Origin: Ophiostoma sp. CBS 140.51
Taxonomy: Eukaryota; Ascomycota; Sordariomycetes; Ophiostomatales; Ophiostomataceae
DNA: 64,000 bases
Direction of reading: 5' to 3'
NCBI GenBank assembly: GCA_029298735.1
Contig: JANSLP010000119.1
Location: forward strand, 24,054 to 88,053
Shown here: piece by piece, positions 21,567-32,076 of the stretch
Position numbering within the stretch: position 1 is the first letter of the stretch
Layout: each line of letters starts with the position of its first letter
Position numbers and translations under genes: made by a program
Notes under the pieces: generated by a model
Seen by the model: the letters and a program-made list of their open reading frames with translations, nothing else
Told to the model about the DNA's origin: nothing
The model's database searches: none

Positions 21567-23024
21567 TTATTTCGGCTCAATCGCCTGCGGGTAGTCAAAC
21601 ACCTGGTCCGGGTCCACCGCCTTCTTGATCTGCTGCAGCCGCGGCAGGCTGTCGCGATAATAGACTTGTTGGGCATACGTCCGGTTCATCGTCGGGTCAG
21701 CATAGTTAATGTACATGCCCCACTGGTTGTCCGCCAGGTTTTTCGTGAAAGCGTCCGCCCAGCCGTTCAGGAACGAGAAGCCATTCGAGGGATAACTCCC
21801 AAAGCCGACGCGGTCGTACAGCTCGTACAAGAACAGCTTGTCGCGGTGGGCAAACGACGACGCATTGGCGGCAATCGACGGAATGTAGGCATTCTTGCCG
21901 CCAAACATGTCAATGATTATGTACCACTGCCGGCTGTTGCTCTTGGCCTGGCTCATCCAGTAGCCGCAGACGGCCTGGAGGGCAGCGCTCGGAAGAGCGG
22001 TGGTGGCCATGGACTTGGAAAAGAAGTTTTCTTGCTGGTTGTATGGGTACGACACGTCCACCTTGTCGCCATTGTCGTACGCCGCGAACCCGCCGTTCCA
22101 GTCCGTCTGCTGGACTTGCGACAGCGACGTGCCGAGCTTGGACATGAGTGGCTGAATGGCCGCCGTCAGGCCAGACTGCGGGCCATGGTACAGGCCCTGG
22201 ATCTGGGTTTGGTAGCCGCCGCCAAAGATTCGAAAGTTGAGCTCGGCCGGCATGTTGCCCGCCTGGATCCAGTCCTGGAGAGCAGACCACCCGGACGCGC
22301 ACGAGCTCGCACTGTTCCACGGCAGGTTGGCCTGGAACGCGACCGTCTGCGCCGGCGCCGCAAACGTGTTGAAATAGAAGGTATGGACCACGCCAAAAGA
22401 CGAGCCGGCACCTCTCAACGCCCAAAACAGATCCGAGTTTTCAGTGGCCGAACAGTTGACAACCGTCGCGTTGGCCAGCACCACCGTCGCGCCTACCATC
22501 CAGTCCAGCGCCAGCCCGTGAGTGTGCGAACTGAACCCGAACCCGCCGTGCAGGCTGTGGCCCGCCAGCCCGACACCGGGGCACGTGCCGTGCGAAATGG
22601 CCCGCTTGCCTTGCTTGTAGAGCTCGGTAAAGACGTGGCCAAGACGGGCGCCGCTCTGAATCGAGGCGACGTTCGTGGTCGGGTTCACCGTCACCTGGTT
22701 CAGCCGGTCCAGTTCTATGACTAAATGACCATTCTCCCCGCCCAGACCAAACGATGCGTAGCTGTGCCCGCCGCCCTTGGGGTTCACCTTGATCTTGTTG
22801 GTCGCCGCACACTTGACGGCCGCCTGGATGTCGGCCACCGTCTTGGGCACGACAATGGCGGCGGGCGTGTACTGCAGTCGTGTGTTGAAGGGCGCCACGT
22901 CCGAGTTCCAGTCGCTGCTGCCCTTGGCGTCGACGGGGACATTGGCCGCGGCCAGGCAGTCGTCAATGGCCGCGCCGGCCGCCGTGGCCGCCAGTGCGGC
23001 GGTCAAGACGAACCAGGATTTCAT
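21567..23024 (-). CDS. Secreted AA7 FAD-linked oligosaccharide oxidase (BBE-like)
   Basis: Berberine-bridge-enzyme-like oxidase, 485 residues, one exon. It is expected to oxidise the reducing end of oligosaccharides, or a related alcohol, with release of hydrogen peroxide. The N-terminal signal peptide (about 1-18) indicates secretion. The FAD_binding_4 domain follows, with both residues of bicovalent flavin attachment visible: His87 in GGGHSYASFG and Cys148 in GTCPGVGLAGHSLHGG. The C-terminal BBE domain is also present: YINYADPTMN near 450 and the YY...LP(R)LQQIKKAVDPDQVFDYPQAI ending are typical. This architecture matches glucooligosaccharide oxidases more closely than the plant enzyme. The exact substrate is not determined. 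The TTAAAAAGAGTCATC region about 100 bp upstream of the start may be the core promoter. Confidence 0.93.
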   Translation of the reverse strand: MKSWFVLTAALAATAAGAAIDDCLAAANVPVDAKGSSDWNSDVAPFNTRLQYTPAAIVVPKTVADIQAAVKCAATNKIKVNPKGGGHSYASFGLGGENGHLVIELDRLNQVTVNPTTNVASIQSGARLGHVFTELYKQGKRAISHGTCPGVGLAGHSLHGGFGFSSHTHGLALDWMVGATVVLANATVVNCSATENSDLFWALRGAGSSFGVVHTFYFNTFAAPAQTVAFQANLPWNSASSCASGWSALQDWIQAGNMPAELNFRIFGGGYQTQIQGLYHGPQSGLTAAIQPLMSKLGTSLSQVQQTDWNGGFAAYDNGDKVDVSYPYNQQENFFSKSMATTALPSAALQAVCGYWMSQAKSNSRQWYIIIDMFGGKNAYIPSIAANASSFAHRDKLFLYELYDRVGFGSYPSNGFSFLNGWADAFTKNLADNQWGMYINYADPTMNRTYAQQVYYRDSLPRLQQIKKAVDPDQVFDYPQAIEPK

Positions 23025-26000
23025 GTCAAGGAGAAGTCTGCGTAGCAGGATGATGTTTTGGTGGTGATGGTGTCGATCGAGCGTAGCGAGGACAGAAAAG
23101 TCTAGACTCGAAGATCCACGGGACGGATGACTCTTTTTAAGCTTCTTTCAGAGAAGAGAAAAGAGGAGACGGTCTGGACACAGAGACTCACAGATGGGTG
23201 TCGGGCATCCGGGGAAAACACCAGTGGGGACGGACAAAAATAAAATCGCTGGGCATGGGGCAAGACGCAAGACACGGCCTACGTTGAATGGGTCGATTTT
23301 TCGACTCTCTTCCTGCCTTCCTCTATTCCACCAGTCTGGGTTCTGGTGCTGGGAGGAGGGAGATCCCCGCGTGTTCAGGCCTCTGTCTCTGGGGTTGCGG
23401 AGAAGAGGAAGTAGAAAGAGCAGCATAGACAAGAAGGGACAATGACTGATAAGAAACGGGGAATACGGGGAAACGGGATAGACAGACAACAGGACACGGG
23501 ATGAACACACGATGATGGGGTGCATCTACATCTGTAGCCTCAAAGAGTGGCCATGGAGGTTCATCACCGGCTTGGCCATCAACACACCCAAAGCGGCCGA
23601 CAATTGCCGCCTTGGCAGCACGTAATGGTATGATGGGTTGGTGGGTTGGGTGGGCAGGAGAGTTCACGGCTCAATTGACAAAGATTGCTCAGCTTGCCGA
23701 GGAGAGGAACAAATGTGAGAGGTTCATTGGAGGTCACCCATATTGAGGTACGGGCACAATGTGGCTGCAAATATGGCCATGTGCTCCGGGTAAGGAGCAG
23801 ACAGGGAACAACTCCCTTTGATCCGTTAACTAATGGATATGAATAAATGAGATAAGATTTCGCGTGGCGTTTTTACTTTGAACAATTTTGGGAGTGCAAG
23901 TTGAGAAGAGTTTTGTTCTTTTTTGACCTGAAAATTAAGATGGGATAAAAATAAAACGCCAACAAAAACCAACGTCGAGAATATTGCTTAATTTTGAATG
24001 TCTGTGAACAAAAACAATAATTTTCTACGAAACCCACGACGATGAGATGGTGACTCCTTTCAGTGAAGCAAGCATCTTGTCGTTGGGACCAGAGAAACAG
24101 CACTGTTTATGTGCCCATGCCGCAAGTCTTGGCAAACCTGGTTTAAGGAAGAATAACAATAAAGCGCATGCATCGTTTCTTTTATCCAGCGGAAACCGTC
24201 TGAAAAACCTATCTACGGTCACCTATTGCTTGCAGGTATTGTGTTGCGGAGCCGGTGCGGCTTACTCGGGTGTCTGGCTGTATTGGGTATTTTTGTATCG
24301 TGACTCCGGGGCCATACTTTTTGGTAGATGCTGAGTATCGGTTGCAGTTATGCTCATGGCGGTTAAAGTTATCAAGAGGGGACACGGTAAATATCCATAG
24401 TAGGCCAAGCACATGTTGCCAACGTAGTCGACGGCCTGTCCGTATTTAGCCTACGAGGTCGTTTACTCAGTGGTTGTGATGGAAATGATAACACAAAGGT
24501 ATATATATATATTTTTTCTTCTTTTTTGAATCTTCAATCTTTTTTGAAAAGAAAAAAGAAGAGATAGGGTAAAAAATACAGCAGTTAGATAAAAACTCTA
24601 CGTAATTTTACATATGAAATTTAAGATCAAATAAACACAACGTAGATTTAACGAAAAAAGATATCATATACATACTGTCTGTCCACTGTCTACGTACACC
24701 CGGGTAAACGTCCTATCCGTGCCGATCACGACATACATCACACAGCATGTCGGCGATGTCTTGACGGACACTCTTAGGGCTGCAGAACACAGCCTTCTGC
24801 AGTATGACCTTGCGTATCACGGTATGACATACGGCCTTTATTTTCTTTGTCGGGTTGCTTTCTTTCCTCTTCTTCTGCTGCCCACCACACCCTCATCCTC
24901 GCCCTGCCAACTTGGCGGTATCACACTCCTTCTTGCAACGCACCCAAAGTAAGAAGGCAGAGACGGAAGGGATAGGCTCACAACGACATTGTACGACATA
25001 CGGTGAGTGTTTATGATACAGACCTGCATACTATATGGGTTCTGCATTTTCTGTGCTCACAACAAGCCCATCCTATTTTCCATTCTCTCGCCTCTTGTTT
25101 CCGTTTTCAGGGTAATTATGCTTGGTTACACCAAGCAACAGAGGAAAGGCAAGAAAATACTTTTCTCTCTCTTTCTTCTCAGCGACTCTTTTCTTTCGTC
25201 CGCTGTATGTATTCCTGTCTGGACAGTCCAGGACAGAAACCTTAAAGGGAACAGGCCACGGCGAAGGCACGGTATTGTGACGCATTGCCGTAGCCAAGAT
25301 GTTTGGTTCTGGACAAAGCTTCATGATCACATGGCTAACGCTCCCCAGCTGAAAAGCATGGATTGTTTCATAGAATCTGCCACCACTAAATGAAAGGCCA
25401 CTACGCGTGAATCGTGCCCCGAGATGAAATAGAGGGAAAGAGGAAGAGTGCCTCTGGGCGTTCGGGTCAATGAATTGACAATATTGAGCGGCCAGGCCCA
25501 AAGCACACGGTACAAACCCTCCAAGGTAGCCTCCCATATGAACGAGAACCAGGGAATTTCCAGAAAAAACGGCAGGCATCGCTTCCATGTCCCACGAACC
25601 CGCGACGTGGTATTTTTGGACTTCCGGAGGCTGCTTGAAATGGAAACAATCAATGGCACGGTCAATTGGATCAAGCAGCTAGAAATCTGTTAAAAGTGTG
25701 AAGAAGAGAAAAGACCAGCCAGATGTATGCAATTGTTATTTAAAACTCTCGACTTCGCCGTGCCCCTATTCCTTGCGTTTTGAGTTCGAGGACAAGAACA
25801 CTGCCTTCTTTGTGGCGTTCCTACCCCCTTACACTTGACCTCTTTCGAGCACGGCCGTAATGCTGAAAAGAAAGGTAAATGCCCCTGCAACTTTTGCTCG
25901 GATTGTTTTTGTTGGAATACCAAGGAAAAGAAATATATCGTGAGCGAATAAAAAGCATTGAAAACCGCCTTCTGTTCCTTTCACTTTGATGAACGTTGCT

Positions 26001-26278
26001 GAGTGAGGGATAAAAAAACAGGAGGAAAGACTCCTGCCGTCCCGGGCGGGCTTTGATTCCCCAATTCTTGCACCGCCGGAGCAACCTCTCTTGTTCCTAA
26101 GTCTACGGGCAACAGCAAGAATGTAATGGCATGAGAGAGAGAGCGAAATACTGATTGTCAATGCACTTCTTTCTTCCTTGGGGAAACTGTGCTCCCTGAT
26201 TATCATCCGCTAGATGGACCTGACTCGCCGGGTTGTCCACTGCCTGTTAGCCTCCTCTCATAATGAAAGGGCCTCTTG

Positions 26279-26314
26279 CCACACACACACACACATATAT
26301 AATATATATATATG
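26279..26314. repeat. CA/TA microsatellite
   Basis: A run of about nine AC/CA units passes directly into an alternating AT tract. It sits in the gene-poor block. Confidence 0.85.
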
Positions 26315-26521
26315 TCTTGTATTTATGTATTTACCATTGGTGCTACTGCCCCTGCTTGGCCGTCTGGCCGTGAACACATGTATCATTGCCGCACACAACC
26401 GGCGCGTCCTGTACCCGGTACTGCGTCCTACTCTGTAACCGTGACCGGTGCTCAGCATCCCGTGTCGTGTCCAACGTTCGACTCATGTATCGATGTATTG
26501 TATTACTTTGGCCTCCTTGGG

Positions 26522-26554
26522 ACCGTTTACCGTTTACCGTTTACCGTTTACCGT
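26522..26554. repeat. 7-bp tandem repeat (ACCGTTT), about 4.7 copies
   Basis: Four perfect ACCGTTT units and a partial fifth. Isolated TACCGT words occur nearby (26850-26862, 27786-27792), so the repeat may have grown from a locally common motif. It is not the telomeric TTAGGG repeat. Confidence 0.85.
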
Positions 26555-28674
26555 GTGCATGGTGTATTTGTACGCTGTGCTTAGTAGAGGTGTAGTCTGG
26601 ACCCGGATCGTAGATTCCCGTGATATTAAGGCTGAAGAGTAGTGATACGGGCTCCTCAGGCAACCAAATCCTAGAGGCCGGTAAAGGAAGCAGACGAAGA
26701 CGGCTTACAGTACGGCTCTGGGTCTTGCACGACGGTATCTGTAACGTAGCATGGGAGGAGTGATAGTTGACGTACTGGATCAGACTCCAAGGAAGAGCGA
26801 GGATGGTGATCCAGAGACCACGCTGCCGTAGTTTATTTTGTGCCTTCGTACCGTGTACCGTCAGCCGACATTTTGGGCAGGAGAGAAACAACCTGGCACG
26901 AAAGGAGGATCAGCCACTGCGCAAGCTCAAGCCGCTGCTTAAGGATGGCCGGCCAGACCGGCCATTGGGGCAGCCGGCACCCGGGCCCGGACCGCCGGGA
27001 TGGCCGGCTATATCATACTACCAATGCATATACGAATCTAGTTAGGAACCTTCGCATAATGTATTTACAAACATGAGAAGAATGGATCAAGACTTTGAGT
27101 ACATTTCTTTTTGCAGCACGCCTTTTACTGATGAGAATTGTCGTTTTGGGCCACCGGGCGAGACCGATGGATCCTAGATGGAAATGCGAAAGCTTTGCAG
27201 AGAGGCAAAGTAGTATGCGACATGGAGATATAATAAGTATTCTTGATGCTTGCGTAGAGTGAATACTGGCCAGGCTGACAGTAAGTGCATGCACACCCGG
27301 AACCCGGCCTGTCTACCTTGGATACGTCTGGCCATTTGACCGCTACCACAAGACGATACTGCGTACAAAGCATCTTCGCCGATGTAATGTCACGGAATGC
27401 CTATACTCTGGGTATCAGACCAAGCATCTAAACCATTGTGTATGGCAGCTGGCTGCATGTCTTTAGGTTGTCGACAATGGTGAGCCGAACGGTTGTGCCT
27501 ACTCAAGAGGCCTGGAGTCCGTAGGCCATCGAGCTCTGCCACCAGTTTGTACCTTCAAGCCATACTGCCTGAGATCGCCGAACAAGGCTTGACAGCCCGT
27601 AACTAAAGTCGATTTTCGGGGAAAAAATACGCTTACTTGGTGGCTGAACGATGCTGGGTGCATCGGGTTGAAGCCGCTCTTTGGTTGAGCAAAGCTTTTC
27701 TCAAGAAATGGCTGGAATGATAGCAAAGAAACTATATAATACACTTAATGTAATGATAACTGTATATATTTTAAGCCACGTCGTGTACCGTTTGTTATGC
27801 TAACCATGTAATGCTGAAGTTCCGATCATATCCAAGTCTCCGCGATGCGTTGACGGTCGAAGAAAGGGCGAGAAGTGTTCCATTGCATGCCTGTACGCAA
27901 GAAAGTACACTCTGGTAAAACATCTAGAGATAGGAATGCTCACAACTCCTTGGACGTGAATGCATCTTACGGTTTTCTCTAGAGAACGCGTCTATACCGC
28001 CATCACCACCGGTCACACGACGGCTATTCACGTTAAGCCTGACAAGATCGATACCAAGACGGCCTATCCTTCGGCGCTGCGTATCTGCCGGCTACCTACA
28101 CAAGATCAACATCCGTCTCAAGAAACGGCTTTTTGTATACTCTCCATGATTTATTCCGGGACGGCGGGGCATCATATCTCTGTTAGTCACCGGCATGCGT
28201 CACAAAGATGAACCTGGAGATGTGCCGCTGACCGGCATCCGCCTTCCTGACTTTGAAAGAAACGCCGGCGGAATGGCACATAATTTACTTTGCCCGTCGG
28301 TGCCCGGCATTGGCACCGGTCGATGATGGTGCTGTCACTACGTACTCCCCCTGTTTTGCACATTGCTCAAGGGTAGCTGCCGTCTTAACACGTTCCCAGC
28401 TAGATGGCACACAGGGCTCATTGTGCGCACGACTGGTGAAACCATGAGACGGACCACTTCCTATCAGCCGGAGGACGGGGCCGGACGCCTCTGCTACGAC
28501 GGGCACTTTTAGGTGCTTCATCAAGAACCGTCGTCGCGAGTACACACGTGGTGCTGCTGAGGACTGCCTTAAGATGCTAAGGCCTACAAAGGGCATCTCT
28601 TCCGGCGATGAATGTCTACGGTATGGCCCGGGGTGCTCAAGAGCCACTGCCGGGGGTTTTAAATTACGAGCCCT

Positions 28675-28716
28675 CCCCCCATACCCAGCCCCCCATACCC
28701 AGCCCCCCATACCCAG
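28675..28716. repeat. 14-bp tandem repeat, three perfect copies
   Basis: Three identical CCCCCCATACCCAG units. The strand is extremely C-rich, with four C-runs, so the opposite strand is G-rich and could form a folded structure. It lies in non-coding DNA. Confidence 0.88.
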
Positions 28717-29941
28717 CACATGCTTTATCGTCTCTTTTGTCATGCCAACTGTGTGTTGTAGCGTGATTATTGTCTTCTTACTTCGGCTTGCGGTTTGGTA
28801 TTTGTGGTGGTTGGGGGTTTTAGAGGTGAATATTGGTGAGAGAGTCTGAGAAACAAGACATCGAGAGCAGGTCAAAGGTTGCTGGAAAAATGACGATATG
28901 AGACGTGCGGTGTAGACTATGTAGAATCGCGACGACGTAGCTGCGGGCTGGTGAGAGAGTCAGAGAGGATGACGTTTACGTCAACCGTCAACTGTTAGAG
29001 TCTTCAATATGTAGTTTTTGGTTTGCCGCGTCTTGCTCTGACGTACAGGTTGCGAAGGGAGGAAAGTATTTTCTTTTTTGTTGATTTTTGTAAAGACTGG
29101 TCGAGAATAGGGACGTCAAGTTCTGATCAAAGATGAAGGAGACACGGAGGAGGTGTTTTGTCGAGTCGAGGGTCAGGGGCGTTCAGAGTACGATGTACGT
29201 CGTCGTAGTAAAGCATGCAATGCAAGACGGGAGAACGGTAATGACGACAGAAGAGTGTCCGACGGAGGTACGTCGTAATCACAAGGAACCAAGAGAGACA
29301 GAAGAGAGACGATGGGCACGGGAGGAGCAAGGAGTACACGGGGATGGGGGGGAGGCGTGAGGTTTCCAAGGGTTGACGTGGTTGGCTGGCTACGTGTGGG
29401 CGAGGTGTCGCAAGGAATGGGTCAGATTTGGGGTCAGATGGCGGAGAAGTGGGGCCCGTCCCTAAATATGACAGGCCATAGACGATGGGGGCGACTTTCA
29501 CATGATCATTTTCCTGGGTCAATTGGTCCGACATTCTATGACTTTCACATGCTTTAGGCCTACGACAACATCGACGCAAGGCGGGAGGGCGGCAGGGCGG
29601 CAAACCGCGACGCGATTGCAATTGTTGTTAATTTATTTGCTGGAGATTGAATGGGTGTTCAGTTTGTTTGTATTCACACTTGGCGTATCAGAGAAGCATT
29701 AGAAAAAATAGATTTGTTTGGACTAACAATCTTTCTACTTTCTTTTGTACAAGGCCCAAGACAGGCAAAAAAGAGAAAATCAAAACACAGTTTACAATAT
29801 AGAGTAGTAGGACAAAGGAGATGCAAAAAAGAGAAAAGAACAAGAAACAAAAAAGAGACTCAAATCATATCCAACACTTGGTTATACCCTCCGGTGCTCT
29901 TTCTCCGTAGATTTTGGTTTTAGTTTGTTTGTTGCCGTTCT

Positions 29942-32076
29942 TTAGAACTCCAGAGTGGGCTCAACACCCGCTACCCGGCCGATGACCTGGCTGGGAGCGT
30001 ACTTGGGGATGACCTCGTCGTCGTGCAGCATCTCGAACTCCTCAGTGGCGTCACGGCCCATGAAGTTCATGATGGCCTGGGGGCCACCCGGGTGCTCGTC
30101 CAGCCAGTTGGTCAGGTCCATGACAACACCCTTGACGACGACCCACAGGTCCTCCTTGGTGTTGTGCTTGGCAATCTCCTCCATGCTGTACTCCTTCTCG
30201 GGGATGGCGAAAGCAGCCTTGGCCGACTTGCCAGATGGGGCAGCAGCAGAGGCAGACGAGCTGCCACCCGAGCCGCCGCCGGCAGCGCCGCTGGAGCCAG
30301 AGCCACCCTCATCGTCGTTGCCGCCCTTCTTGGCAGCGACCGACGAGGTCTGGCCGTTGCCCCACTCGACCGCGATCTTGCCCGGCTGCGAGGGGTCAAT
30401 GTGCAGGGAGATCTGGCCAAGACGCTGGGCAGCAGAGCCAGCACCGCTCGACTTGAGGGCCTTCTGGAACAGGTAGTTGCTAGCGGTGTCACCGGCAACA
30501 CGGCCATAGACGACACAGCCCAGCAGAGACGAGCCACCAAGACGGTTGGCACCGTGGACACCACCAGCCAGCTCACCGCAGGCGTACAGACCCTCGAAGG
30601 GCTTCTGGTCCTGGTTGAGGACCTGGGCCTTGTCGTTGATCTCGATACCACCCATGGTGAAGTGCAGCACGGGCTCCATCAGGGCGACGTGGAAGTCGTC
30701 GTTGATGTCGACGGGCAGGTTGTGGAAGAACTTCTTGCCCCAAGGATCCTTCTCCTTGCCGTCGGCAATGCGGTTGTAGGTCTGGAAAGTCTTCTGCAGG
30801 TGCTCGGGCGTGCAGCCAATGTCCTTGGCCAGCTCCTTGCCGGTCATCTTCTTCATCAGGCCACGGCCAGAGTAGTGGCGAGTGTGGAAGTCCAGGACGT
30901 TGGAAGCCTTGGAGTTGAGGATGAGGCGGATGGGGAACTTGCCAGCATCCTTCTCCTTCCACATCATGCCGGAGACGTAATCACGGTGACCGAGCTCGTC
31001 GCAGAAGCGGTCGCCGTCAGCGTTCAGCAGCAGACCACCCTCACCACGGAGAGCCTCGGCAGCCAGGAACTTGGTCTTGGCCGTGGGGTCCTTGGGGTCG
31101 ACCAGGCCCGTGGGGTGGACCTGGACCTTGTCGAGGTCGATACCGTTGCCGCCAATCGACATGACAATCTTCTGACCGTCACCAGTGGCGTGCGAGCCGT
31201 TGGTGGTCGACAGGTCGTAGGTGTCGGGGCGGTACTTCTTGAGCAGCGAAGACTCAGTGAAATCGGCAGCGTAGCCACCAGTGGCCAGGACGACGGGGCC
31301 CTCAAGCGAGCTAGTCTCGCCGTTGACCTCGTAGGAGACACCGTGAATCAGGTTGCCGTCCTTGAGCAGGCCAGTGACGCGGGCCTTCTTAATGATCTGA
31401 ACACGCTCGGGCTCGGCCTCAGCGAGCTCCTCAAGGCGCTGCATCAGGGCGTAGGTAATGGCCATGCCGGGGAACTTGGCATCGTGGCCACGGTGGGTAC
31501 GCGGCTGCGAGTGGCCACCCAGGCGGGACACCAGGGTCAGGTCCAGGTTGAAGACATCCTGCAGCCACTCAATGGAAGAGGCCGAGTTGTAGGTCAGGAC
31601 ACGGATCAGGTCAGGGCGGGCCTTGTCGCGGGCCGACTTGAGCGTGTCATTGTAGAACTGCTTGACGCTGTCCTGGATGTTGAGGTCGACCTGGGTGCGG
31701 GTCAGGGCGCCGTTGATACCGGAGGTGGCCTTGGTAGAGTTGCCGCCGAAGAAGCCTGAGGGGTCAGTGGAAGAACCAAAAAAAAAAACCGCTGGATTGC
31801 GCTCGTCCGAGGTGTGAGAATCACTTACTCTGCTTGTCAAGGACAACGACGTTACCGCCAGCCAGGTAGATGGTGTGAGCAGCGCTCAGGCCAGACACTG
31901 TACAAAGTTAGCAATGGGATCTTGGTTGAGTATTGGAGCATTGCTTGTTGGGCACAGTGATGCGCGCAACCGTGTTGCGAGTTGCGAGTTGCAGTACGAT
32001 CTGAAAATCAAATCACATGTGAAGGGGGGGTTCAATACGTACGGCCACCACCGACAACAATAACTCTGGGAGCCAT
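29942..32076 (-). CDS. OSM1: Fumarate reductase flavoprotein fused to cytochrome b5
   Basis: Soluble FAD-dependent fumarate reductase that helps recycle reduced flavin or NADH, with a C-terminal heme domain as a possible electron donor. Three exons on minus: 32076-32043, 31897-31829 and 31755-29942, giving 638 residues. The first two introns split the Rossmann fold: splicing yields VIVVGGGLSGLSAA at 5-18 and LDKQSFFGGN next. The open frame continues through intron 2, which contains a T/A-rich run, so unspliced reading would add a spurious segment. The substrate-site motif GVHGANRLGGSSLLG is present. After a Gly/Ser linker (about 515-550) comes a cytochrome b5 domain with heme ligands His589 (HPGG) and His612. 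No ER retention or mitochondrial leader is obvious. The symbol is by family resemblance to yeast Osm1. Confidence 0.92.

Larger units (their letters stand above)
23025..29941. other. Gene-poor block, 6.9 kb
   Basis: No gene can be supported anywhere in this interval. Base composition drops to AT-rich in 23860-24060 and 24480-24680, unlike the GC-rich coding flanks. The block contains a CA/TA microsatellite (26279-26314), a 7-bp array (26522-26554), a GGCCGGC-rich palindromic patch (26947-27007) and a 14-bp triple repeat (28675-28716). Open frames up to 196 codons exist (for example minus 28285-28875 and minus 25073-25588), but none contains a recognised motif or splice-consistent extension. 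It may be a decayed transposon or cluster remnant, or an ordinary regulatory spacer. Confidence 0.5.

Noticed and set aside
26522..26554. Possible telomere-like repeat
   Set aside because: The unit ACCGTTT is not the fungal telomeric TTAGGG/CCCTAA repeat and the array is too short.
30023..31759. 578-codon plus-strand open frame opposite fumarate reductase
   Set aside because: Val/Leu/Gly-rich shadow of the GC-biased third positions; the minus-strand frame has the FAD and heme motifs.
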